Origin: Acanthochlamys bracteata
Taxonomy: Eukaryota; Streptophyta; Magnoliopsida; Pandanales; Velloziaceae
DNA: 64,000 nucleotides
Assembly: GCA_019914995.1 (NCBI GenBank)
Contig: CM034134.1
Span: forward strand, 1,506,145-1,570,144
Direction: 5' to 3'
Shown one piece after another: positions 42,596-54,583 of this stretch. The translations under genes and the position numbers were made by a program. Below the pieces are notes generated by a model. That model was not told where the DNA came from and ran no database searches. It was given only the letters and a program-made list of their open reading frames with translations. Positions within the stretch are counted from its first letter, which is position 1; every line of letters starts with the position of its first letter.

Positions 42596-42624
42596 CACTC
42601 CTACAATAAATAGTTTCACATATT

Positions 42625-43125
42625 GACAATATCAGTCGGTAACTTATTAGTTTCAGTCGGCAAAGTAAATTAGCGACTAACGAAGGAGTTGTCAGAAAAA
42701 CGTCGACAAATCATGATTGGTAAATCGTTGATCGACTGACTATAGTAATTAGTCGGTAACGCACAGTAAGTTACCAACTGAATACGTTAGACGTAATTTA
42801 TCGACTAACGGATTGGTCGGAAAGTTACCGACTCTCATACAAGTCGACAATTACCGACTATATATTCTGTTAGTATTTATCAACAGTCTATTTAGTCGAA
42901 AAAATACCGACTGCTCACATAGTCGAAAAGTACCGACTATTTATTTAGTCAGAAATATCGACTACGTCTAGTCTGGAATTATCAACATTGTATTTAGTCG
43001 GTAATCAACTACGTTTGTAGTTGATAATTATCGGTTATTCTTTTTTAGTCGGAGTGTGCCGACGTTGAGTCAGTTGGTAATTGAGTCCTGAGTTAGTCGG
43101 TAAGTGCCAACTGAGTGCTTGTGCG
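42625..43125. repeat. CACTA left subterminal repeats
   Basis: More than a dozen variants of agtcggtaa, taccgact and agtcgaaaa in both orientations. Subterminal arrays of this kind bind the TnpA-type protein in CACTA elements. Confidence 0.75.
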
Positions 43126-44581
43126 GTCAGCAATACATATGAAATATCACTGTCTGCTATTTTTATTTCTATAAGCACTGATCAATCTGACAAATCATTT
43201 GTATTCACATTTATTATTCACACAAGCACTGATCAATCTAACAAAACTTATTTGTATTCACATCACTCGAAACTTATAGCGTATACACAACTCTACTATT
43301 CATTCACCACAAACGTTTAACACACAACTTCGATGAAAAGAAAACTTTAAGTTTTCATATTATCGAATGCTTAAATCAAACTCTATTCGATTATGCGGTT
43401 GCATCTAAACATCATCTCATACATTAATTGAAGATGAATAAAGAAAAGCTTGGTCTCTCTTATAACACCCTATTTTGAAATCATTAATCCTGAAAGTAAA
43501 CATGCATTAACAGAGCCAACTTCTCTATAGACTGGATTCATAATGCTGGTAACAGTATACAGATGGCACATTAATAATATTACATGCATATAGTGAAAAT
43601 CTAGAAAACTAACAACCATTTTCTATGATGGTTCGTTTTATATATAAACCTATTAGCTAATTAAATTAGCTCAAACTTTAGATATATATTTCACTCTTAA
43701 AAAGTAATAAACACTTCGTTAGTAAGAAAGGACATACAAATAATCTTTGTTATAGTAAACAGATCCTACTTAGCTTTACACACTACTACCAGTTAGCTCT
43801 CTTACGCCATGGCCATCAGTAAGCTAGAGATAGCATTATTATAAATTATTACATAAGACTACCTACGCATCTACATATACTGCAACTACACCTACTAGAT
43901 CAAACATTAATGACACTCGATCAAACATTAGACCAGTCAAAATAAAATTAATGAAAAAAAACAAGGGAGGAGCAAATTACAAAGCAAATTTGATTATGCT
44001 TAGGATCACTACCCATGTTATAAAAGGAACAAAACTTAGGATCATTACCATAAAAGAAATGCTCCCAACGGCGATCATAGTGATGCAAAATATTCTAAAA
44101 GATTTGATAAGTTTGCTTATGGATGATAAACCTTGTAGGATAATCTTTAAACCACAAGATTTATTAGTGTCTATAAGTATTTTGGGTAAGCTCATAGTTG
44201 GCTGACTAATTATTTTGCTGCCACAACTAACTTCAGAAAATTGGTATGTACCTTAGAAAATTCAAACAGAATATCATGAGTTCAGATGCATGGGCAAGCA
44301 GCAACAGAATTGTTGTAAAACTTGGAAAACCAACAGCTCATAGCGATGGTTTTTTTTAACTTTGTTAAATATAACTACTTCAAAGCTGATGGTGCAAAGT
44401 AAATTTGTAAAATAAAACTAATAATGATCAAATATTAATCAGCCAATAAAAAAAAATCAAGCTAAATGAACAAAATTTAGCTAAGCAATAAATAAATCTT
44501 TTCTCTAACTGAAATAAAGTAAAACTAATAAATAATAAAAAACACATAATGAACTTACCTATAAAGGTGGTCTAGTAGCAT
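43126..44581. other. CACTA internal non-coding sequence
   Basis: AT-rich. Contains a short direct repeat (ataagcactgatcaatctgacaaa / acaagcactgatcaatctaacaaa region, near 43171 and 43222). The ORFs at 43951-44205 are on opposite strands of the same sequence and show no motif. Confidence 0.5.
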
Positions 44582-44917
44582 TTAAAGTTTTTCGAACATC
44601 TCCATGAAAAATGATACTTTTTCTTTATTTTTACGGAGGTATTGTCTAGTAGTCTCAAGCAGTTCATTTTGTTGCTTCTCAAACTCAGCATATTGTTTTT
44701 CATTTTTTTCCTCTAGAGTTATAATCTGATCTTTCAAAAATGAATTCTCGTATGCTTTGGTAGAGGAACCAGCAAAACGGGTGTTAGGCGGCTTAGGTCC
44801 ACGCCGACGTCCACGTCTACGAATATACCCGCATGCTTTCCCAAGCACCGATAGGCATATCTCTTCATTATCAACGGCATTCTCCTCCTCTTGAGACTTG
44901 GTATGCATCTCTACCAT
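44582..44917 (-). pseudogene. CACTA Ptta/En-Spm (PF03004-like) C-terminal ORF
   Basis: 111-codon ORF reading EEICLSVLGKACGYIRRRG, RRRGPKPPNTR, then a coiled-coil-like helix (LKDQIITLEEKNEKQYAEF). Matches the end of the second CACTA protein family, in which 'VLG...GY.RG.G.GPKP' precedes a coiled coil. It is probably the last exon of that gene; earlier exons are degraded. The basic RRRGRRRG variant replaces the usual glycine-rich form. Confidence 0.65.
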
Positions 44918-45269
44918 TTGATTCTGTATTTATTTAAAAGAAATTATCATAGCATATTATAAACCTTGACTCTTAAGGTTAATCTTTAAAATTTGTATAG
45001 AAAGAACATAACTTACATAATTTAATTGCGACTCCTCCGATATCCAACTGTCCTTCTTTTCTTTTGCATTTGAAATATGCGTCTCATTATACAACTTAAT
45101 ACAATTGGCATTTACAAATTATTAAGAGAATCAATACAAGTTAATTAGTTAGAGTCCTATTGTCTTATGTTATATTAATGCAATTAATTAGAAAATTATA
45201 AAAAAAATATATTCTCTCGTTCTATTGCTGCAAAAGTGTGTAAGCCTAAGATGTGCTTACTGTTATTCT

Positions 45270-45950
45270 TTACACTAGCAGCTTTTGCTTTTTCCGATTT
45301 TCTCTGCATATAACCAATGATAAGGATATTATCCACCAATGAGATAAAAAAATGCAGGAAACCTTTAGATAAACAAATCTTATGATCCATTCTGGCGAAT
45401 CAAATTGATAGCATAGCCAGATCCATTCTTCACGTCGATGAATGCCTTCTTGGTCGTCCAATACCTCAATCACTTCATGATCAAATTCAACTATCTTATT
45501 TAGATGATCTATTTGTATACTATCATCTCCATTTCTTATGCTCGAACATTCCACTTCTTGATGGGCATCATTCTCTATGATGATACTTCATCATCAACAT
45601 GTGTGTCTTCTTCATCTCCACCCCCTCCAAAGAGATGATATAAATATCGATGTTGTGATTATTGTTATTGTACAATAACCTAATTGTTATCTTGCTTCGT
45701 ATTTTGAGCATAAAACACTTGAGTTACTCGTAGGAAACACGAACCGATCATTTTGATATCATCTCTTGGTAATATTGATGCTAGTAAAATCATTATTAAT
45801 CCTGATGGGTTTTTTATACTCTAAATCAAACCATTCGCATTTGAATAGAAAAACTTGACAGCCCTTAGTTGTCAAACTCGAGACTTCATTCAAAATAACA
45901 TAGAAATTTAAAACTCTTTATGATCATCTTGCACACAAATTTCACTATTT
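45270..45950 (-). pseudogene. CACTA transposase C-terminal (DUF4216-like) remnant
   Basis: On the - strand from 45950: LNEV.SLTTKGCQVFLFKCEWFDLEYKK (family pattern for DUF4216: GvL.eI..L.Y....V.LFKC.WfD), then a frameshifted tail, and an open 94-codon ORF (45270-45554, IVEFDHEVIEVLDDQEGIHRR). It is cut off from the DUF4218 part by copia-2, whose target duplication CAAAC is at 45959-45963. Confidence 0.65.
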
Positions 45951-45963
45951 TGAATCAACAAAC

Positions 45964-46504
45964 TGTTAGGAATACGGTAGTGTGCACGAACGAAAAATAG
46001 CACAGCGAAATATATAGCACACACTAAGATCTTACAATCTAATTTGAGATTGTTAAAGATGAATAAGGCAATCACACAACACCAAAATATAAGTGACGAA
46101 AAACAAGAAAAACTCCATGGTGGTGTGGTTACACCAAAAGAAATATCACTATAAGATGAGATTACAACGTAAGCTTACAACTTTGCTTTCTTACTTGTAT
46201 TCTCTCTTCGCATGCTTCTTCTCATACTTCTCCCAAATTTCACACATTTGGGACATATATATAGGATGCAAGAAAATCCTTTGATAGCTAATCCACTAAA
46301 TAACTAACTCTCCAAAGTAACTCTTTCGTATTAGGTCTTTAGCATAACTTCCTATGATAGTTAGATGAATCTGGACATAACTTCTTCATGAATGAATCTG
46401 AACATAACTACCATAAGAGCTATGTTGGACTAAATGATAGACTACCAACAGCTACTTGTGGACTGCTTGATTAGAAGCTCATCAAAGTGTTTTTATATCC
46501 AACA
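45964..46504 (-). repeat. Copia-2 3' LTR
   Basis: 541 bp, TGTTAGG...TCCAACA on the + strand. About 23 bp shorter than the 5' LTR, partly because the 5' LTR has an extra catgaatctggacataa-type unit near 51540-51590. Confidence 0.9.
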
Positions 46505-46516
46505 AATCTCCCATTT
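46505..46516 (-). other. Polypurine tract of copia-2
   Basis: AAATGGGAGATT on the - strand, directly before the 3' LTR; differs by one base from the copia-1 tract. Confidence 0.75.
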
Positions 46517-46649
46517 GAAGACACTTTGCCATGTCTTTTCAAGAAAGTAAGAAGTTGGTACGAAAGTACCCGCATCGGAAGTACTGAAAATAGATAAAGA
46601 CAGAGGGGAGCAAGGGCTAGTGTACTTACTAGCTGACTTCCGAAGTTCA

Positions 46650-47124
46650 TCATACCTTAGTCAATTTTTTCCCAACTCCATTGCTTTCTTGAGATGATTT
46701 CTTAGAATACCTGTGACCACTACCACTGTTGTCTCTACTGTTGTCCATTGTGATTCCATACAAAGTTCTACAAAATTCAAACTTGTCAAAAGAAACTGCC
46801 TTCGTTAAGGCATACGCGGGATTCTCCTTGGTAGGAATCTTTAGTAAGTTAATACTCCCACTGAAAATCATATCACGAACAAAGTGATATTGCACTTCAA
46901 TGTGTTTTGTTCTGGAATAAAATGCTGGATTTTTTGCAAGATGTAGGGCACTTTGACTATCACAAAATAGAGGCAATGACTCTTGTTTGTACCTAGTTCC
47001 TATAGCAATCTCTTCATCCATATACCTTCCTTGCATGCTTGTGTTGCAGCCATGTACTCTGCTTCTGTTGTGGAAATAACTAGAACAGATTGCAGTTTTG
47101 AACACCAACTAACAGCACCACCTG
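46650..47124 (-). pseudogene. Copia-2 RNase H, C-terminal part
   Basis: Downstream of the MITE insertion the - strand reads TEAEYMAA (broken), MDEEIAIGTRYKQESLPLFCDSQSALHLAKNPAFYSRTKH, VQYHFVRDMI and IPTKENPAYALTKAV. These are the RNase H active-site region and C-terminus of copia polyproteins. A frameshift lies near 47000. Confidence 0.8.
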
Positions 47125-47132
47125 CAAAGATT

Positions 47133-47688
47133 AGGGGTGGCAATATGAGTTTCCGGGTCGACCCATACAATAACCGGGTAAAAAATGTTCAACCCTAACC
47201 CGACCCGTTTATTTATATGGGTCAAAATTGTCAACCCTAACCCAACCTATTTATAACCAGGTCAAACTCGGGTCGACCCATTTAATAATTAAATTATTAA
47301 ATAAAAATTATAAATATTAATTTTTAATAATAATATATCAAAATTATTAATTATGATGTATTTAAAAAGAAAAAATATTAGTTTTGACAAATTTATAAAT
47401 TAAATAAAAATTAGTTAAAATTAAGATAAATTAAATATATATATATATACAAATTAAATTCAAATTTTTTGCTATTTTTTTCTAATTTTTAAATAATATA
47501 TATTATATAAATAGTTAAACGGATTAAACGGGTCATTTTCGAGTCAACCCGAACCCGTTTAAATTTTCGGGTCATTTTCGGATCGACCCGAAATCGATCC
47601 AAACCCGTCTAAAGCTTGACCCGAACCCGACCTTTTCGGGTCGGTTTTGGGTCGGATTTTTGGGTCGGGTCGATTTTTGCCACCCCTA
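47133..47688. mobile_element. hAT-type MITE inside copia-2 RNase H
   Basis: 556 bp with inverted ends TAGGGGTGGCAA / TTGCCACCCCTA and a perfect 8-bp target duplication GCAAAGAT (47125-47132 and 47689-47696). Internally it has many gggtcgaccc, acccgaacccgttt and aataaccgggt units near both ends and an AT-rich middle. No coding capacity. It is the best-preserved of the copies in the window, so the most recent insertion of the nest. Confidence 0.9.
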
Positions 47689-47696
47689 GCAAAGAT

Positions 47697-48583
47697 GAAC
47701 ACATAACCAGAAGTGGATTTCCTCCTATCAAAATCACCTGCATAATCCGAGTCCACAAAACCTTGACAAGACATTCAGACCCTTTGTAACACAATGCAGC
47801 ATGTAGAGTACTGTTAATATATCGAAGCACTCTCTTGACAGCCATCCAGTGCTCAATGTTTGGATTTGCCATGTATCTACTCACCACTTTCATTGCTTGG
47901 GCAATGTCTGGTCGAGTGCATACCATGACATACATAACGCTTCCCATTACAGATGCATATGGTACCCGAGACATCTCCATCTTCTTCTTGTTTTGGCTAG
48001 GACATCTCAAAAAAGATAACCTGAGACTAATAGAGAAAGGGGTAGACACCGACTTACTTGTTTGCATGCCAAACTGCTGCAACACCGTCCTCAGATAGCT
48101 AATCTGGGACAGTCGGATTTCTCTATTGTCTCTGTCTCGCCATATCTGCATTCCAAGAATCTTGTTTGTCGGACCCAAGTCCTTTGTATCAAATTCACTG
48201 GCCAGTTGAGCCTTCAATTGTTGGATGCGTTCCATGCTTTGGCTCGCCACAAGCATATCATCCACATACAGCAGCAAGATCACATACTCACCTCCCTCAA
48301 ACTGCTTGATGTAAGCACAAGAGTCCGAGACTAGCTTGCTATATCCGAGGCTCCCGATACAACCATCAAATCTCTTATACCAGCACCTTGGTGCCTGCTT
48401 AAGCCCATAAAGAGATTTGACTAAGCGGCAAACCAAGTTCTCATTGCCTACCTCAGCAAAGCCTTCTGATTGGACCATGTATATCTCCTCTTCCAACTCA
48501 CAATGCCAAGACCATACGAATTGTTGCCAAACGAACCACCGGAGAGAAGATTTCATCAAAGTCGACTCCTTCCTTTTGTGCAT
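47697..48583 (-). pseudogene. Copia-2 reverse transcriptase
   Basis: Contains CELEEEIYMVQSEGF, LVKSLYGLKQAPRCWYKRFD, the catalytic LLLYVDDMLVAS, DLGPTNKILGMQIWRD and SVMYVMVCTRPDIAQAM, then the first RNase H motif (DSDYAGDFDRRKSTSGYVF), which is cut by the MITE. A short stretch before ELEEEIYM (the usual DVKTAFLHG) is deleted, so the polymerase is defective. Confidence 0.85.
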
Positions 48584-48616
48584 ATCCTTCTACAACCAAT
48601 CGGGCACGAAACCGTT

Positions 48617-49250
48617 CTACTTGATCATTCTACCACGCTTGATTTTGTAGATCCATTTGTTACAAATAGCTTTACGTCCTTGAGGAAGTAAAACTAATTC
48701 CCAAGTCTCATTCTTATGAAGTGCCTCAATTTTTTCTTGCATAGCTTCCATCCAACGGATAGCATCTGCACTATTTAATGCTTCCTTAAGATTTGTTAGC
48801 TCTCTTTCTTCAGCAAAAAGATTATATGTAATATTAGACATAGGCTCCAAATAATCCGCATACCTCTCAGATGCTTTCCTCTTACGAGTTGAACGCCTAA
48901 GGGTTGGATTCCTACGAACTTCTTCCTCATGCCCATCCGTTGGTTCATGCACAGAATCTACGTCTTCTTCCTCATCTTTTGCCTCCTCCGAATTAACCAT
49001 GGTCTTATCCTGAAACAAGTTTTGCTTTCCAGTGGCATATCTAGTAGCATTATCACCTTTTGATGTTCTTTGCAGCTGGCCTTCTACAAAGATCACATCC
49101 CTGCTGAAAAAAACCTTACGGGCAATGGGATCCCATAAGCGATACACAAAAAATATGCACTTTATGGAATTAGGATCAAACTTGGATCTCTCCTGTCTAC
49201 ATTTCTATTGGTACTTTCAACCCAATAGCAGTTGAAGGGATGCGGTTCAA
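48617..49250 (-). pseudogene. Copia-2 integrase C-terminal/linker
   Basis: Reads YRLWDPIARKVFFSRDVIF, an acidic linker, then RNPTLRRSTRKRKASERYADY and ALHKNETWELVLLPQGRKA, the junction to RT. About 60 codons of the usual FGCP...LFLGY block are missing near 49150-49200. Confidence 0.75.
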
Positions 49251-50327
49251 TACATAACAAGCCGTCTTGACTGCCTCTGCCCAAAAAGAGTTAGACAAAT
49301 CAGCCACTTTAAGTATAGCCCTTACCCGCTCAAGTAATGTTCTATTGAACCGCTCCACAACTCCATTTTGCTGTGGAGTATAAGGTACAGTAGACTACCG
49401 TTTGATCCCTTATTCGGCTAAGAAAATAAGAAATTCATCACTGTTGTATCTTCCTCCGTTGTCCCACCGTAGGCACTTGATCCTACTACTGAAATCAAGT
49501 TCCACTCGAGCTTTAAAGTACTTGAATACAGCAAAGGCCTCTGACTTCCTTCGGATTGGATACACCCAGCTTCGTCGAGAAAAATCATCAATAAAAGTTA
49601 CCAAATATTTGTCGCCCCCAAGTGAAAGCTGTGATGATTCCCACACATTCGAGTGAACCAAGTCAAGAACGGCTTTGGCTCTGAAGAATGATCTTCCAAA
49701 TTTGATACGGTGCTGCTTTCCAGTAACACACTACTCACAAAACGGCACCTTAACCTCGGATAGCCCTGGCAAGAGCTTCCGATCATAGAGAATTTTAATG
49801 TCATACTCCGAAATGTGACCCAGTTTCAAGTGCCACATTCGAGTTACCTCCTCTAAACTAGTGCCGGATGCCACACTTGCATCTCTATGTGATAGTGTCA
49901 CTCCAAACACTTGGTACAAGTTGGAATTGATCTTTTCTCCCTTCAAGATTTCTTGCTCATCCTGGATGACCTTCATATTGCCGCTCTCTATTCGGGTCTT
50001 ACAACCAAGGTCATTCAACTATCCAAGAGATAGCATATTTTTAGTGAGGCCAAGTACATGACGTACCTTACTGATGAGGCGAATCTTTCAATCTTCTCCC
50101 TTGAGCATGATGGAACCAACTCCAATAACCTTCAAGATTTGGCCATTTCTCATCCGCACGTTATCTCCAGAAATGATTTCATACTCATGAAACCAATCCT
50201 TTCTGGATGTCATGTGCCATGATGCTCCTGAATCCAAAATCCAAACATCAGGAAATTTGGCATCGTCTTCGGTAACAATTACTATTTCGCCAACTAAAGC
50301 CTCGCCCTCATCCGAGTTATATGCCAC
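49251..50327 (-). pseudogene. Copia-2 protease and integrase
   Basis: The protease site WILDSGASWHMTSRKDW is intact at about 50195-50250. Then come LSLG, WHLKLGHISEYDIK (zinc-finger histidines present, unlike copia-1), HSNVWESSQ, FIDDFSRRSW, RWDNGG and PQQNGV near 49360. Stops interrupt the frame near 50030, 49735 and 49400. Confidence 0.82.
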
Positions 50328-50389
50328 ACATGCTTGAGACTTGGAGGCTTCTGTACTTCCTCATTTGGCCAACGACTTGCACTCACGCT

Positions 50390-51101
50390 TGTAGTGCCCA
50401 AGCCTTCCGCAAGCAAAACACTTTACTTCCCGCTTGTTCCTCTTTTGCTGCCCTGTGCCACTATTTTCAAAATTCTACTTCCTTTTCTTATCTTGTGCCA
50501 ACAACAAAACCTCCGGTTCTTGTCCACCAGGCACAATATCAAGCTTGTCCTTTCGACGATTTTCTTCTTCAAGAACAGCTGCAACGCCATCTTCATAAAC
50601 AAGTGATTTCAAGTCGCTGTTACTTGTTTGATTTATGACAACTTGATCATAAGAACTTGGAAGACTTTGGAGTAGAATCAAGGCACGCTCATCAGTCTCT
50701 ATCTTCTTCTCTAGTGTTGTTAATTGAGAGAAAAGAGACTCCATTGCACTAAGATGATCAGCCATAGAGGAGGTTTCAGTCATGCGAAGAGAATACAAAC
50801 TTCGCATCAAGAATATAGTATGTTGCCTTGACTTTTTGGCATAAACTTTCTCAAGCTTTTCCCAAACCTTTTTTGCGGTCTTTACCTCTGAGACATTAAG
50901 AAACACATGATCAGCAAGAGAAAAATGAAGATTTGTCATAGCATACATTTTCATCTTTTGCCATCTATCGTCCGTCATATCGTTAGGATGATCCTCTAGA
51001 GCGACAACGCAATTTTCTTTGGTTAGAATTGTCAAAATCTTCATCCTCCACAATGGGTAGTTGCTCTCATTGAATTTTTCAATATCAAATTTGTTTGCCA
51101 T
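50390..51101 (-). pseudogene. Copia-2 gag
   Basis: Open from ATG 51101 (MANKFDIEKFNESNYPLW) for about 208 codons to a stop at 50475, after which the zinc knuckle CFACGRLGHYKREC continues in frame near 50390-50425. One nonsense change therefore separates the main gag from its RNA-binding knuckle. Confidence 0.85.
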
Positions 51102-51115
51102 CAGAAAAATCGTAA

Positions 51116-51127
51116 TTTCTGATTCCA
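51116..51127 (-). other. Primer-binding site of copia-2
   Basis: TGGAATCAGAAA on the - strand, 2 bp inside the 5' LTR, close to the initiator-Met tRNA complement. Confidence 0.55.
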
Positions 51128-51129
51128 CT

Positions 51130-51693
51130 TGTTGGGAATACGACAGTGTGCACGAACGAAAAATAGCACAGCGGAATATATAGTACACACTAAGATCTTG
51201 CAATCCAAGTTGAGATTGTTAAAGATGAATAAGACAATCACACAACACCAAGATATACGTGGCGAAAAACGAGAAAAATCCCACGATGGTGTAGTCACAC
51301 AAAAAAAAATATCACTATAAAATGATATTTCAATGTAGGCTTACAACTTTGCTTTCTTGCTTGCATTCTCTCTTCGCATGCTTCTTCTCATACTTCTCCC
51401 AAATTCCACACATTTGGAATATATATATAGGATGTAAGAAAATTCTTTGATAGCTAGTCCACTAAATAACTAACTCTTCAAAGCAACTCTTTCGCATTAG
51501 TTCTTTGGCATAACTTCCTATGGTAGTTAGATAAATCTGGACATAACTTCTTCATAAATCTGGACATAATTTCTTCATGAATGAATCTGGACATAACTAC
51601 CGTAAAAACTATGTTGGACTAAATGGTGGACTACCAACAGCTACTTGTGGACTGTTTGATTAGAAGCTCATCAAAATGTCTTTATATTCAACA
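51130..51693 (-). repeat. Copia-2 5' LTR
   Basis: 564 bp, TGTTGGG...TTCAACA on the + strand, followed by target copy CAAAC. Contains a local duplication of 'tctggacataa.ttcttcat' near 51535-51590. Confidence 0.9.
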
Positions 51694-51698
51694 CAAAC

Positions 51699-52820
51699 GA
51701 CGTTCACATTTGTTTGTTAGATATTTCACTACATTGACAATGCATCCATCATATCTAATTGCACGTTTATCTGAACCAAGGGCTAGCAAATACATATTAT
51801 TTGCGATTTCTTATATAGTGACATGGAGATATCTTATCTATAATAAAAATATATCAGAATAAATATTCATTAAAGGGTAATGATTATAAATAAAATCTAA
51901 CGGTCAATTAATTATTCTATACTATTTTATACTCGATTTTTTAACCACATAGGAAACACATCTTTTTGCCTTGATTCCAAAATTAAATGGACTTTCTATT
52001 TTGAGAAACTCATGTTCATTGTAATTATAAGTTATGCTTAGTAAGCGCAAAAAATATTGTGTTTTTAAAATTCTAAATACTTACTTGAGATATGGAATAA
52101 CTTCGTCGCAATTATTTGAAACAAATCAATGTGCTAAACTCGTCCTCTGTGAAGAGAATTTGGTTTACCTTGCCCAACGGTCGGATCTTCTGTAAAAATA
52201 CAGATAATATTGTATCAACCTGTTGCTCTTCATGTTTATGTCGTTCTTATCGATTGAATCTAGTCTCCAACCCTCACAAGTATCTAAAACAAAAAATTAG
52301 ACACTCGTTCACTGTATAGATTATGCTATAGAACCTTCTAAACGTACTCTATTACGAACAGACGTCTTAAACGTACCAAAAGCCCTACATGTATGGATGA
52401 AATAAATATAAAAATTATAAGATTCCAATAGAGAAATTAAATGAGAATTTTGAGATTCCGATAATAAAATTTCACCTCTATAGCATACATCCATTTATAA
52501 TGAGCAGAACCTCCTTTGATTGTTTCTTTCGGCAGATACATAGCTAAATGTATCATCATATCAAAAAATACCGAAGGAAATATTATCTCGAGCTTGAAAA
52601 GAACAATCACAATGTTATGTTGCAACTCTTTCAATGCATCCAGCCTTAAAGTCTTTGAATATAATTGTCTGAAAAATCTTTCCAGTTCACTGATTACTTT
52701 CACCACTTCTTTCTTGAGATACCCATGTAAACCAATAGACAATAAGCGCTGCAACAGAACATGATTATCATGACTCTTTAATTCCGATATTTTTTCATCC
52801 ACCATATTTACACATCTCAA
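51699..52820 (-). pseudogene. CACTA transposase, DUF4218-like part
   Basis: Open for 127 codons from 52820 to 52437. Reads SHDNHVLLQRLL, LERFFRQLYSKTL, LQHNIVIVLFKLEIIFPSVFFDMMIHLAMYLP and HYKWMYAIE, the standard DUF4218 block of TNP2-type transposases. Continues in broken frames with GTFKTSVRNRVRLEGSIA near 52330 and NNCDEVIPYL near 52100. Copia-2 is inserted shortly after. Confidence 0.85.
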
Positions 52821-53299
52821 AATATTTGCAGAATATCTATCAGAAAATCTTACAGATTTAAAAACTCACAAAAATTTTTTCTTTCTTGATGTGATAATGT
52901 GTACGCAGCAATCAGTTTCTCCAATTATTTGTATCTTACTTTTTGGTATGCAACTCACATGGTATGCTCTGATTTTCTAAATCCCAACGAGCTTTCAGTG
53001 TATCCTTTGTCTTTTTATTTACATTCAACACTGTTCCTAAAATGTTATCACAAATTTTTTTTTTTATATGCATGACATCAAGATTGTATCGAGTAGTGAG
53101 ATCCTTCTAATATGATAGTTCAAAAAAAAACTTCTTCTAGTCCAATTAAGCTCTTCAGTATTGCGTTTCCTCTTCTTACCGTATAGAGGTTTCAAACTTC
53201 ATGTTTTTAACAATCACCATCTGCTCTAACAACTCATCAATTGATAACATAGGAGGGGGTGTTGTTGCTTCTTGCTTTCCATTAAATTTCTTACTCCTT

Positions 53300-53900
53300 C
53301 TGTACGGATAATTGCTCAGCAAATAACGACGATGAACGAGATAACCAATTTTGTCTCTAAAAGTTTACCGAATATGTGTATTTGTTGCAAATAGGGCTTG
53401 CTAATTAGCCTTTTATGCTCCATATGGATAAAACTCTATATACTGGAAATTACTTATAGTCCATAGAACAACTGCATGTAATTAAAATATAGTGTTGGAG
53501 ATGGCTTCATATGTTGGAAGTCCGTTCTTCTATAATATCTTCAACTCTTCGATCAATGATTGAAGATATACATCAATGTTTCTACCGAGTGCCTTTTTTT
53601 CAGGAATTAAAAGTGATATTATAAAATATGGCTCATTCATACACATCTATGGAGGCATATTGTATGACAATAAAATAACTGGCCAACAGCTATAAGCTTT
53701 CCTCATGCCTCTAAAAGGATTGAAACCATCGGTTGCTAAGCCAAGACACAAGTTTCAAGCATCATGAGCAAACCATTGATACTTCACATTAAAATCCTTC
53801 CAAGCCTCAGCATATGCAAGATGCCTCAAGATTATCTGTATGTTTTTCCTTATGCCATCTCATATCTAAAGCTGTCTTTCTTGATATATAAAATCATCGC
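53300..53900 (-). pseudogene. CACTA transposase, tnp2 core remnant
   Basis: Frame-shifted - strand pieces in family order: AEAWKDFNVKYQWFAHDA, LGLATDGFNPFRGM, SCWPVILLSYNMPP, NEPYFIISLLIP and GRNIDVYLQSLIEELK, then YEAISNT and LHAVVLWTISNF. These match the tnp2 (PF02992) domain of CACTA transposases almost motif for motif, with stops at several points. Confidence 0.85.
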
Positions 53901-54583
53901 AATATGGATACTAATGGAAAATGACGAACAATTTTTTTGGGAACTTTCTTACCGGTGCCGTCACTAACTTTCCACGTAGATGTATTACATTCAAGGCACT
54001 TCTCCTCATTTATCAACTCCTTTCTAAAAAGAACACAATCATTCTCGTATTCAGCAATAGGTTTTCCATCCCAAGCCTAAATCCTTCAAAACCTTTCGAT
54101 ATTGATAGTAGGACGAAAGAAGTAATGCCCTTTCGGAAAAACATCATTCAAAAGGTCAAGCAGCTTATTAAAGCCTTTGTTGCTCCAAGTGATTAAGTAC
54201 CTTAACATGAAGCAGTTTTATGAGGAATGATAAATTTGAGATTGTACATCGCTCGTATAATGACTTCTCGACATCTTTGAGCAACTTATCATATCCATCA
54301 ATATCATATGCTGCAAATATAAATTTGAGATTGTACATCACTCGCATAATGGCTTCTCGACATCTTCGAGCGACTTATCATATCCATCAATATCATATGC
54401 GTCAAATGACTCTGACCCTTCACCATGTAGTAGTTGAGGAATCTCACCCTCCACAGCTACTCGAGGGATTTTTAAATCCACAACACCACCCCTGTGTATA
54501 TCCTCCAAATTTTCAAACATTTCGTCATATTCTTCATATTCACCAAGTCTTACCGGGGTTTCACCTAAAGAAGCACAATGACT
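53901..54583 (-). pseudogene. CACTA transposase, between N-terminal and tnp2 parts
   Basis: Decayed continuation. A segment beginning tttgagattgtacatc.ctcg.ataatg.cttctcgacatctt is repeated (about 54236-54305 and 54318-54390), a local tandem duplication of 82 bp. An acidic ORF on the - strand (54338-54520) spans it. Confidence 0.55.

Larger units (their letters stand above)
45964..51693 (-). mobile_element. Copia-2: Tnt1-like LTR retrotransposon
   Basis: Complete structure on the - strand: LTRs at 45964-46504 and 51130-51693, perfect 5-bp target duplication CAAAC at 45959-45963 and 51694-51698, PBS-like TGGAATCAGAAA and a polypurine tract. It encodes gag, protease, integrase, RT and RNase H in copia order and is clearly related to copia-1 (shared MANKFDIEKFN/MASKYEIEKFN gag start). 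Stops and frameshifts break most domains, a short deletion affects the start of RT, and a hAT-type MITE interrupts RNase H. It sits inside the transposase gene of the CACTA element. Confidence 0.95.

Noticed and set aside
40830-42600. Intact Harbinger element with a second (Myb-like) ORF
   Set aside because: Only scattered transposase motifs are readable and no convincing pair of terminal repeats could be found.
43951-44205. 84-aa ORF on + and 72-aa ORF on - at the same place
   Set aside because: Mirror open frames in low-complexity AT-rich CACTA interior; no motif.
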